A stretch of DNA of 64,000 bases from Pachydiplax longipennis. Its lineage: Eukaryota; Arthropoda; Insecta; Odonata; Libellulidae. Both the position numbers and the translations under genes were made by a program. Positions 26,101 through 39,000 of the stretch are shown here, piece after piece; positions within the stretch are counted from its first letter, which is position 1, and the number at the start of each line of letters is the position of its first letter. The DNA lies in NCBI GenBank assembly GCA_036926295.1, contig JAVFKF010000021.1:4400111-4464110 (forward strand), written 5' to 3'. Under the pieces are notes generated by a model, which worked only from the letters and a program-made list of their open reading frames with translations, made no database searches and was not told the origin of the DNA.

Positions 26101-29100
26101 TCGAAAAATTACGAAAAATATGTGATTTTTAGAGTAACCGTTTACGGTAAGTTTCAATTATCTCGAAAAATTTCACTTTTTTTGACGTGGAAACTTTTTG
26201 ATATCTATCATTGTTCGTATTTCCATTGAAATCAGAACGCTTGGAAAAAAAATCGCACCTAATTTCGAAATGTAACGAAGAAACTGTGGTTTCGGCAGCT
26301 AGCTTTTCCACATTTTATGATATATTTGGAAAAAAAAGACGTTTTTCGAGCGGATTTTTTCTCAGCATTTAAGATATTCCATTAATCTATTAAATTATGA
26401 ACGTTTTGCAACAAAAGCGGTTAATAATTTCGAAAAATTACGAAAAATATGTGATTTTTAGTGTAACCGTTTCCGAAAAGTTTCAATTATTTCGAAAAAT
26501 TTCACTTTTTTTGACGTGAAAACTTTTTGATATCTATGATTATTCGTATTTCCATTGAATTCAGAACGCTTCGCAAAAAAATCGCACGTTATTTCGAAAT
26601 ATAACGAAGAAATCGAGGTTTCGGCAGCCAGTTTTTCCACAATTTATGATATATTTGGAAAAAAAAGACGTTTTTTGAGCGGATTTTTTCTCAGCATTTA
26701 AGATGTACCATGAATCTATTAAATTATGAACGTTTTGCAACAAAAGCGGTTAATAATTTCGAAAAATTACGAAAAATATGTGATTTTTAGAGTAACCGTT
26801 TACGGTAAGTTTCAATTATCTCGAAAAATTTCACTTTTTTTGACGTGGAAACTTTTTGATATCTATCATTGTTCGTATTTCCATTGAAATCAGAACGCTT
26901 GGAAAAAAAATCGCACGTAATTTCGAAATGTAACGAAGAAACTGTGGTTTCGGCAGCTAGCTTTTACACATTTTATGATATATTTGGAAAAAAAAGACGT
27001 TTTTCGAGCGGATTTTTTCTCAGCATTTAAGATATTCCATTAATCTATTAAATTATGAACGTTTTGCAACAAAAGCGGTTAATAATTTCGAAAAATTACG
27101 AAAAATATGTGATTTTTAGTGTAACCGTTTCCGAAAAGTTTCAATTATTTCGAAAAATTTCACTTTTTTTGACGTGAAAACTTTTTGATATCTATGACTA
27201 TTCGTATTTCCATTGAATTCAGAACGCTTCGCAAAAAAATCGCACGTTATTTCGAAATATAACGAAGAAATCGAGGTTTCGGCAGCCAGCTTTTCCACAA
27301 TTTATGATACATTTGGAAAAAATGGACGTTTTTTGAGCGGATTTTTTCTCAGCATTTAAGATATACGATAAATCTATTAAATTATGAACGTTTTGCAACA
27401 AAAGCGGTTAATAATTTCGAAAAATTACGAAAAATATGTGATTTTTAGAGTAACCGTTTCCGAAAAGTTTCAATTATCTCGAAAAATTTCACTTTTTTTG
27501 ACGTAGAAACTTTTTGATATCTATGGTTATTCGTATTTTCATTGAATTCAGAACGCTTCGCAAAAAAATCGCACGTTATTTCGAAATATAACGAAGAAAT
27601 CGAGGTTTCGGCAGCTGGCTTTTCCACAATTTATGATACATTTGGAAAAAAAGGACGTTTTTTGAGCGGATTTTTTCTCAGCATTTAAGATATACCATAA
27701 ATCTATTAAATTATGAACGTTTTGCAACAAAAGCGGTTAATAATTTCGAAAAATTACGTAAAATATGTGATTTTTAGTGTAACCGTTTCCGAAAATCTTC
27801 AAGTATCTCGAAAAATTTCACTTTTTTTGACGTGAAAACTTTTTGATATCTATGATTATTCGTATTTCCATTGAATTCAGAACGCTTCGCAAAAAAATCG
27901 CACGTTATTTCGAAATATAACGAAGAAATCGAGGTTTCGGCAGCCAGCTTTTCCACAATTTATGATACATTTGGAAAAAATGGACGTTTTTTTAGCGGAT
28001 TTTTTCTCAGCATTTAAGATATACCATAAATCTATTAAATTATGAACGTTTTGCAACAAAAGCGGTTAATAATTTCGAAAAATTACGAAAAATATGTGAT
28101 TTTTAGAGTAACCGTTTCCGAAAAGTTTCAATTATCTCGAAAAATTTCACTTTTTTTGATGTGAAAACTTTTTGATATCTATGATTATTTGTATTTCCAT
28201 TGAATTCAGAACGCTTCGCAAAAAAATCGCACGTTATTTCGAAATATAACGAAGAAATCGAGGTTTCGGCAGCCAGCTTTTCCACAATTTATGATACATT
28301 TGGAAAAAAAGGACGTTTTTTGAGCGGATTTTTTCTCAGCATTTAAGATATACCATAAATCTATTAAATTATGAACGTTTTGCAACAAAAGCGGTTAATA
28401 ATTTCGAAAAATTACGTAAAATATGTGATTTTTAGTGTAACCGTTTCCGAAAATCTTCAAGTATCTCGAAAAATTTCACTTTTTTTGACGTGAAAACTTT
28501 TTGATATCTATGATTATTCGTATTTCCATTGAATTGAGAACGCTTCGCAAGAAAATCGCACGAAATTTCGAAATGTAACGAAAAAACTGGTTTCGGTAGC
28601 TAGCGTTTCCACATTTTATGATATATTTGGAAAAAAAAGACGTTTTTCGAGCTGATTTTTTCTCAGCATTTAAGATATACCATTAATCTATTAAATTATG
28701 AACGTTTTGCAACAAAAGCGGTTAATAATTTCGAAAAATTACGAAAAATATGTGATTTTTAGTGTAACCGTTTCCGAAAAGTTTCAATTATCTCGAAAAA
28801 TTTCACTTTTTTTGACGTGAAAACTTTTAGATATCTATGATTATTCGGATTTCCATTGAATTGAGAACGCTTCGCAAAAAAATCGCACGTTATTTCGAAA
28901 TATAACGAAGAAATCGAGGTTTCGGCAGCCAGCTTTTCCACAATTTATGATATATTTGGAAAAAAAAGACGTTTTTTGAGCGGATTTTTTCTCAGTATTT
29001 AAGATGTACCATAAATCTATTAAATTATGAACGTTTTGCAACAAAAGCGGTTAATAATTTCGAAAAATTACGAAAAATATGTGATTTTTAGTGTAACCGT

Positions 29101-32100
29101 TTCCGAAAAGTTTCAATTATTTCGAAAAATTTCACTTTTTTTGACGTGGAAACTTTTTGATATCTATCATTGTTCGTATTTCCATTGAATTCAGAACGCT
29201 TCGCAAAAAAATCGCACGTAATTTCGAAATATAACGAAGAAATCGAGGTTTCGGCAGCCAGCTTTTCCACAATTTATGATACATTTGGAAAAAATGGACG
29301 TTTTTGGAGCGGATTTTTTCTCAGCATTTAAGATATACCATAAATCTATTAAATTATGAACGTTTTGCAACAAAAGCGGTTAATAATTTCGAAAAATTAC
29401 GAAAAATATGTGATTTTTAGAGTAACCGTTTCCGAAAAGTTTCAATTATCTCGAAAAATTTCACTTTTTTTGACGTGAAAACTTTTTGATATCTATGGTT
29501 ATTCGTATTTTCATTGAATTCAGAACGCTTCGCAAAAAAATCGCACGTTATTTCGAAATATAACGAAGAAATCGAGGTTTCGGCAGCCAGCTTTTCCACA
29601 ATTTATGATACATTTGGAAAAAAAGGACGTTTTTTGAGCGGATTTTTTCTCAGCATTTAAGATATACCATAAATCTATTAAATTATGAACGTTTTGCAAC
29701 AAAAGCGGTTAATAATTTCGAAAAATTACGTAAAATATGTGATTTTTAGTGTAACCTTTTCCGAAAATCTTCAAGTATCTCGAAAAATTTCACTTTTTTT
29801 GTCGTGAAAACTTTTTGATATCTATGATTATTCGTATTTCCATTGAATTCAGAACGCTTCGCAAAAAAATCGCACGTTATTTCGAAATATAACGAAGAAA
29901 TCGAGGTTTCGGTAGCTAGCTTTTCCACAATTTATGATACATTTGGAAAAAGTAGACGTTTTTTGAGCGGATTTTTTCTCAGAATTTAACATATACCATA
30001 AATCTATTAAATTATGAACGTTTTGCAACAAAAGCGGTTAATTATTTCGAAAAATTACGAAAAATATGTGATTTTTAGAGTAACCATTTCCGAAAAGTTT
30101 CAATTATCTCGAAAAATTTCACTTTTTTTGACGTGAAGACTTTTTGATATCTATGATTATTTGTATTTCCATTGAATTCAGAACGCTTCGCAAAAAAATC
30201 GCACGTAATTTCGAAATGTAACGAAGAAACTGTGGTTTCGGCAGCTAGCTTTTCCTTATTTTATGATATATTTGGAAAAAAAAGACGTTTTTCGAGCGGA
30301 TTTTTTCTCAGCATTTAAGATATTCCATTAATCTATTAAATTATGAACGTTTTGCAACAAAAGCGGTTAATAATTTCGAAAAATTACGAAAAATATGTGA
30401 TTTTTAGTGTAACCGTTTCCGAAAAGTTTCAATTATTTCGAAAAATTTCACTTTTTTTGACGTGAAAACTTTTTGATATCTATGATTATTCGTATTTCCA
30501 TTGAATTCAGAACGCTTCGCAAAAAAATCGCACGTTATTTCGAAATATAACGAAGAAATCGAGGTTTCGGCAGCCAGCTTTTCCACAATTTATGATACAT
30601 TTGGAAAAAATGGACGTTTTTTGAGCGGATTTTTTCTCAGCATTTAAGATATACCATAAATCTATTAAATTATGAACGTTTTGCAACAAAAGCGGTTAAT
30701 AATTTCGAAAAATTACGAAAAATATGTGATTTTTAGAGTAACCGTTTCCGAAAAGTTTCAATTATCTCGAAAAATTTCACTTTTTTTGACGTGAAAACTT
30801 TTTGATATCTATGATTATTTGTATTTCCATTGAATTCAGAACGCTTCGCAAAAAAATCGCACGTTATTTCGAAATATAACGAAGAAATCGAGGTTTCGGC
30901 AGCCAGCTTTTCCACAATTTATGATACATTTGGAAAAAAAGGACGTTTTTTGAGCGGATTTTTTCTCAGCATTTAAGATATACCATAAATCTATTAAATT
31001 ATGAACGTTTTGCAACAAAAGCGGTTAATAATTTCGAAAAATTACGAAAAATATGTGATTTTTAGAGTAACCGTTTACGGTAAGTTTCAATTATCTCGAA
31101 AAATTTCACTTTTTTTGACGTGGAAACTTTTTGATATCTATCATTGTTCGTATTTCCATTGAATTCAGAACGCTTCGCAAAAAAATCGCACGTAATTTCG
31201 AAATGTTATGAAGAAACTGTGGTTTCGGCAGCTAGCTTTTCCACATTTTATGATATATTTGGAAAAAAAAGACTTTTTTCGAGCGGATTTTTTCTCAGTA
31301 TTTAAGATATTCCATTAATCTATTAAATTATGAACGTTTTGCAACAAAAGCGGTTAATAATTTCGAAAAATTACGAAAAATATGTGATTTTTAGTGTAAC
31401 CGTTTCCGAAAAGTTTCAATTATTTCGAAAAATTTCACTTTTTTTGACGTGAAAACATTTTGATATCTATGATTATTCGTATTTCCATTGAATTCAGAAC
31501 GCTTCGCAAAAAAATCGCACGTTATTTCGAAATATAACGAAGAAATCGAGGTTTCGGCAGCCAGCTTTTCCACAATTTATGATACATTTGGAAAAAATGG
31601 ACGTTTTTTGAGCGGATTTTTTCTCAGCGTTTAAGATATACCATAAATCTATTAAATTATGAACGTTTTGCAACAAAAGCGGTTAATAATTTCGAAAAAT
31701 TACGTAAAATATGTGATTTTTAGTGTAACCGTTTCCGAAAATCTTCAAGTATCTCGAAAAATTTCACTTTTTTTGACGTGAAAACTTTTTGATATATATT
31801 ATTATTCGTATTTCCATTGAATTGAGAACGCTTCGCAAGAAAATCGCACGAAATTTCGAAATGTAACGAAAAAACCGTGGTTTCGGTAGCTAGCGTTTCA
31901 ACATTTTATGATATATTTGGAAAAAAAAGACGTTTTTCGAGCGGATTTTTTCTCAGCATTTAAGATATACCATTAATCTATTAAATTATGAACGTTTTGC
32001 AACAAAAGCGGTTAATAATTTCGAAAAATTACGAAAAATATGTGATTTTTAGTGTAACCGTTTCCGAAAAGTTTCAATTATCTCGAAAAATTTCACTTTT

Positions 32101-33035
32101 TTTGACGTGAAAACTTTTTGATATCTATGATTATTCGTATTTCCATTGAATTCAGAACGCTTCGCAAAAAAATCGCACGTTATTTCGAAATGTTACGAAG
32201 AAACTGTGGTTTCGGCAGCTAGCTTTTCCACATTTTATGATATATTTGGAAAAAAAAGACTTTTTTCGAGCGGATTTTTTCTCAGCATTTAAGATATACC
32301 ATAAATCTATTAAATTATGAACGTTTTGCAACAATAGCGGTTAATAATTTCGAAAAATTACGTAAAATATGTGATTTTTAGTGTAACCGTTATCGAAAAT
32401 CTTCAAGTATCTCGAAAAATTTCACTTTTTTTGACGTGAAAACTTTTTGATATCTATGATTATTCGTATTTCCATTGAATTCAGAACGCTTCGCAAAAAA
32501 ATCGCACGTTATTTCGAAATATAACGAAGAAATCGAGGTTTCGGTAGCTAGCTTTTCCACAATTTATGATACATTTGGAAAAAATGGACGTTTTTTGAGC
32601 GGATTTTTTCTCAGCATTTAAGATATACCATAAATCTATTAAATTACGAACGTTTTGCAACAAAAGCGGTTAATAATTTCGAAAAATTACGTAAAATATG
32701 TGATTTTTAGTGTAACCGTTATCGAAAATCTTCAAGTATCTCGAAAAATTTCACTTTTTTTGACGTGAAAACTTTTTGATATATATGATTATTCGTATTT
32801 CCATTGAATTGAGAACGCTTCGCAAAAAAATCGCACGTTATTTCGAAATATAAGGAAGAAATCGAGGTTTCGGCAGCCAGCTTTTCCACAATTTATGATA
32901 CATTTGGAAAAAATGGATGTTTTTTGAGCGGATTTTTTCTCAGCATTTAAGATATACCATAAATCTATTAAATTATGAACGTTTTGCAACAAAAGCGGTT
33001 AATAATTTCGAAAAATTACGAAAAATATGTGATTT
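23168..33035 (+). repeat. B/C-rich satellite domain with little long-range order
   Basis: From about 23.2 kb the class A monomers that dominate the first part become rare, and B and C monomers with occasional D alternate. Visible local structure includes a two-monomer duplication (25903-26560 and 26561-27218) and a recurring A+B pair at about 28430-29044. Irregular monomers include one near 25540 with TATGATCTTCGTTATATTTCC, which shifts the frame between repeat halves, and one near 24930 with a 6-base A-tract where seven are usual. These frame changes are the only reason some open frames here reach 94 to 119 codons. No non-satellite insertion was seen. Confidence 0.8.
25903..27218 (+). repeat. 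Tandem duplication of a two-monomer unit (658 bp)
   Basis: The pair 25903-26560 is repeated at 26561-27218. Both carry CAGCCAGTTTTTCC, ATGTACCATGAATC and the unusual GAAATCAGAACGCTTGGAAAA, where other monomers have GAATTCAGAACGCTTCGC. One visible difference is GCACCTAATTTCG near 26257 against GCACGTAATTTCG near 26915. A second is TTTTCCACATTTTATG against TTTTACACATTTTATG. The shared rare variants show that the pair was copied as one unit. Confidence 0.85.
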
Positions 33036-36000
33036 TTAGAGTAACCGTTTACGGTAAGACTCAATTATCTCGAAAAATTTCACTTTTTTTGACGTGGAAA
33101 CTTTTTGATATCTATCATTGTTCGTATTTCCATTGAATTCAGAACGCTTCGCAAAAAAATCGCACGTAATTTCGAAATGTAACGAAGAAACTGTGGTTTC
33201 GGCAGCTAGCTTTTCCACATTTTATGATATATTTGGAAAAAAAAGAAGTTTTTCGAGCGGATTTTTTATCAGCATTTAAGATATTCCATTAATCTATTAA
33301 ATTATGAACGTTTTGCAACAAAAGCGGTTAATAATTTCGAAAAATTACGAAAAATATGTGATTTTTAGTGTAACCGTTTCCGAAAAGTTTCAATTATTTC
33401 GAAAAATTTCACTTTTTTTGACGTGAAAACTTTTTGATATCTATGATTATTCGTATTTCCATTGAATTCAGAACGCTTCGCAAAAAAATCGCACGTTATT
33501 TCGAAATATAACGAAGAAATCGAGGTTTCTGCAGCCAGCTTTTCCACAATTTATGATACATTTGGAAAAAATGGACGTTTTTTGAGCGGATTTTCTCTGC
33601 ATTTAAGATATACCATAAATCTATTAATTTATGAACGTTTTGCAACAAAAGCGGTTAATAATTTCGAAAAATTACGAAAAATATGTGATTTTTAGATTAA
33701 CCGTTTCCAAAAAGTTTCAATTATCTCGAAAAATTTCACTTTTTTTGACGTGAAAACTTTTTGGTATCTATGATTATTCGTATTTCCATTGAATTCAGAA
33801 CGCTTCGCAAAAAAATCGCACGTTATTTCGAAATATAACGAAGAAATCGAGGTTTCGGCAGCCAGCTTTTCCACAATTTATGATACATTTGGAAAAAAAG
33901 GACGTTTTTTGAGCGGATTTTTTCTCAGCATTTAAGATATACCATAAATCTATTAAATTGTGAACGTTTTGCAACAAGAGCGGTTAATAATTTCGAAAAA
34001 TTACGTAAAATATGTGATTTTTAGAGTAACCGTTTCCGAAAATCTTCAAGTATCTCGAAAAATTTCACTTTTTTTGACGTGAAAACTATTTGATATGTAT
34101 GATTATTCGTATTTCCATTGAATTGAGAACGCTTCGCAAGAAAATCGCACGAAATTTCGAAATGTAACGAAAAAACTGTGGTTTCGGTAACTAACGTTTC
34201 CACATTTTATGATATATTTGGAAAAAAAAGACGTTTTTCGAGCGGATTTTTTCTCAGCATTTAAGATATACCATAAATCTATTAAATTATGAACGTTTTG
34301 CAACAAAAGCGGTTAATAATTTCGAAAAATTACGAAAAATATGTGATTTTTAGAGTAACCGTTTACGGTAAGTTTCAATTATCTCGAAAAATTTCACTTT
34401 TTTTGACGTGGAAACTTTTTGATATCTATCATTGTTCGTATTTCCATTGAATTCAGAACGCTTCGCAAAAAAATCGCACGTAATTTCGAAATGTAACGAA
34501 GAAACTGTGGTTTCGGCAGCTAGCTTTTCCACATTTTATGATATATTTGGAAAAAAAAGAAGTTTTTCGAGCGGATTTTTTATCAGCATTTAAGATATTC
34601 CATTAATCTATTAAATTATGAACGTTTTGCAACAAAAGCGGTTAATAATTTCGAAAAATTACGAAAAATATGTGATTTTTAGTGTAACCGTTTCCGAAAA
34701 GTTTCAATTATTTCGAAAAATTTCACTTTTTTTGACGTGAAAACTTTTTGATATCTATGATTATTCGTATTTCCATTGAATTCAGAACGCTTCGCAAAAA
34801 AATCGCACGTTATTTCGAAATATAACGAAGAAATCGAGGTTTCGGCAGCCAGCTTTTCCACAATTTATGATACATTTGGAAAAAATGGACGTTTTTTGAG
34901 CGGATTTTTTCTCAGCATTTAAGATATACCATAAATCTATTAAATTATGAACGTTTTGCAACAAAAGCGGTTAATAATTTCGAAAAATTACGAAAAATAT
35001 GTGATTTTTAGAGTAACCGTTTCCGAAAAGTTTCAATTATCTCGAAAAATTTCACTTTTTTTGACGTGAAAACTTTTTGATATCTATGATTATTTGTATT
35101 TCCATTGAATTCAGAACGCTTCGCAAAAAAATCGCACGTTATTTCGAAATATAACGAAGAAATCGAGGTTTCGGCAGCCAGCTTTTCCACAATTCATGAT
35201 AGATTTGGAAAAAAAGGACGTTTTTTGAGCGGATTTTTTCTCAGCATTTAAGATATACCATAAATCTATTAAATTATGAACGTTTTGCAACAAAAGCGGT
35301 TAATAATTTCGAAAAATTACGTAAAATATGTGATTTTTAGTGTAACCGTTTCCGAAAATCTTCAAGTATCTCGAAAAATTTCACTTTTTTTGACGTGAAA
35401 ACTTTTTGATATCTATGATTATTCGTATTTCCATTGAATTGAGAACGCTTCGCAAGAAAATCGCACGAAATTTCGAAATGTAACGAAAAAACTGGTTTCG
35501 GTAGCTAGCGTTTCCACATTTTATGATATATTTGGAAAAAAAAGACGTTTTTCGAGCTGATTTTTTCTCAGCATTTAAGATATACCATTAATCTATTAAA
35601 TTATGAACGTTTTGCAACAAAAGCGGTTAATAATTTCGAAAAATTACGAAAAATATGTGATTTTTAGTGTAACCGTTTCCGAAAAGTTTCAATTATCTCG
35701 AAAAATTTCACTTTTTTTGACGTGAAAACTTTTAGATATCTATGATTATTCGGATTTCCATTGAATTGAGAACGCTTCGCAAAAAAATCGCACGTTATTT
35801 CGAAATATAACGAAGAAATCGAGGTTTCGGCAGCCAGCTTTTCCACAATTTATGATATATTTGGAAAAAAAAGACGTTTTTTGAGCGCATTTTTTCTCAG
35901 CATTTAAGATGTACCATAAATCTATTAAATTATGAACGTTTTGCAACAAAAGCGGTTAATAATTTCGAAAAATTACGAAAAATATGTGATTTTTAGAGTA

Positions 36001-39000
36001 ACCATTTACGGTAAGTTTCAATTATCTCGAAAAATTTCACTTTTTTGACGTGGAAACTTTTTGATATCTATGATTATTCGTATTTCCATTGAATTCAGAA
36101 CGCTTCGCAAAAAAATCGCACGTTATTTCGAAATATAACGAAGAAATCGAGGTTTCGGCAGCCAGCTTTTCCACAATTTATGATACATTTGGAAAAAAAG
36201 GACGTTTTTTGAGCGGATTTTTTCTCAGCATTTAAGATATACCATAAATCTATTAAATTATGAACGTTTTGCAACAAAAGCGGTTAATAATTTCGAAAAA
36301 TTACGAAAAATATGTGATTTTTAGAGTAACCGTTTACGGTAAGTTTCAATTATCTCGAAAAATTTCACTTTTTTTGACGTGGAAACTTTTTGATATCTAT
36401 CTTTGTTCGTATTTCCATTGAATTCAGAACGCTTCGCAAAAAAATCGCACGTAATTTCGAAATGTAACGAAGAAACTGTGGTTTCGGCAGCTAGCTTTTC
36501 CACATTTTATGATATATTTGGAAAAAAAAGAAGTTTTTCGAGCGGATTTTTTATCAGCATTTAAGATATTCCATTAATCTATTAAATTATGAACGTTTTG
36601 CAACAAAAGCGGTTAATAATTTCGAAAAATTACGAAAAATATGTGATTTTTAGTGTAACCGTTTCCGAAAAGTTTCAATTATTTCGAAGAATTTCACTTT
36701 TTTTGACGTGAAAACTTTTTGATATCTATGATTATTCGTATTTCCATTGAATTCAGAACGCTTCGCAAAAAAATCGCACGTTATTTCGAAATATAACGAA
36801 GAAATCGAGGTTTCGGCAGCCAGCTTTTCCACAATTTATGATACATTTGGAAAAAATGGTCGTTTTTTGAGCGGATTTTCTCTGCATTTAAGATATACCA
36901 TAAATCTATTAATTTATGAACGTTTTGCAACAAAAGCGGTTAATAATTTCGAAAAATTACGAAAAATATGTGATTTTTAGAGTAACCGTTTCCAAAAAGT
37001 TTCAATTATCTCGAAAAATTTCACTTTTTTTGACGTGAAAACTTTTTGATATCTATGATTATTCGTATTTCCATTGAATTCAGAACGCTTCGCAAAAAAA
37101 TCGCACGTTATTTCGAAATATAACGAAGAAATCGAGGTTTTGGCAGCCAGCTTTTCCACAATTTATGATACATTTGGAAAAAAAGGACGTTTTTTGAGCG
37201 GATTTTTTCTCAGCATTTAAGATATACCATAAATCTATTAAATTATGAACGTTTTGCAACAAAAGCGGTTAATAATTTCGAAAAATTACGTAAAATATGT
37301 GATTTTTAGTGTAACCGTTTCCGAAAATCTTCAAGTATCTCGAAAAATTTCACTTTTTTTGACGTGAAAACTTTTTGATATCTATGATTATTCGTATTTC
37401 CATTGAATTGAGAACGCTTCGCAAGAAAATCGCACGAAATTTCGAAATGTAACGAAAAAACTGGTTTCGGTAGCTAGCGTTTCCACATTTTATGATATAT
37501 TTGGAAAAAAAAGACGTTTTTCGAGCTGATTTTTTCTCAGCATTTAAGATATACCATTAATCTATTAAATTATGAACGTTTTGCAACAAAAGCGGTTAAT
37601 AATTTCGAAAAATTACGAAAAATATGTGATTTTTAGTGTAACCGTTTCCGAAAAGTTTCAATTATCTCGAAAAATTTCACTTTTTTTGACGTGAAAACTT
37701 TTAGATATCTATGATTATTCGGATTTCCATTGAATTGAGAACGCTTCGCAAAAAAATCGCACGTTATTTCGAAATATATCGAAGAAATCGAGGTTTCGGC
37801 AGCCAGCTTTTCCACAATTTATGATATATTTGGAAAAAAAAGACGTTTTTTGAGCGCATTTTTTCTCAGCATTTAAGATGTACCATAAATCTATTAAATT
37901 ATGAACGTTTTGCAACAAAAGCGGTTAATAATTTCGAAAAATTACGAAAAATATGTGATTTTTAGAGTAACCATTTACGGTAAGTTTCAATTATCTCGAA
38001 AAATTTCACTTTTTTGACGTGGAAACTTTTTGATATCTATGATTATTCGTATTTCCATTGAATTCAGAACGCTTCGCAAAAAAATCGCACGTTATTTCGA
38101 AATATAACGAAGAAATCGAGGTTTCGGCAGCCAGCTTTTCCACAATTTATGATACATTTGGAAAAAAAGGACGTTTTTTGAGCGGATTTTTTCTCAGCAT
38201 TTAAGATATACCATAAATCTATTAAATTATGAACGTTTTGCAACAAAAGCGGTTAATAATTTCGAAAAATTACGTAAAATATGTGATTTTTAGTGTAACT
38301 GTTTCCGAAAATCTTCAAGTATCTCGAAAAATTTCACTTTTTTCGACGTGAAAACTTTTTGATATCTATGATTATTCGGATTTCCATTGAATTGAGAACG
38401 CTTCGCAAAAAAATCGCACGTTATTTCGAAATATAACGAAGAAATCGAGGTTTCGGCAGCCAGCTTTTCCACAATTTATGATACATTTGGAAAAAATGGA
38501 TGTTTTTTGAGCGGATTTTTTCTCAGCATTTAAGATATACCATAAATCTATTAAATTATGAACGTTTTGCAACAAAAGCGGTTAATAATTTCGAAAAATT
38601 ACGAAAAATATGTGATTTTTAGAGTAACCATTTACGGTAAGTTTCAATTATCTCGAAAAATTTCACTTTTTTTGACGTGGAAACTTTTTGATATCTATCA
38701 TTGTTCGTATTTCCATTGAATTCAGAACGCTTCGCAAAAAAATCGCACGTAATTTCGAAATGTAACGAAGAAACTGTGGTTTCGGCAGCTAGCTTTTCCA
38801 CATTTTATGATATATTTGGAAAAAAAAGAAGTTTTTCGAGCGGATTTTTTATCAGCATTTAAGATATTCCATTAATCTATTAAAATATGAACGTTTTGCA
38901 ACAAAAGCGGTTAATAATTTCGAAAAATTACGAAAAATATGTGATTTTTAGTGTAACCGTTTCCGAAAAGTTTCAATTATTTCGAAAAATTTCACTTTTT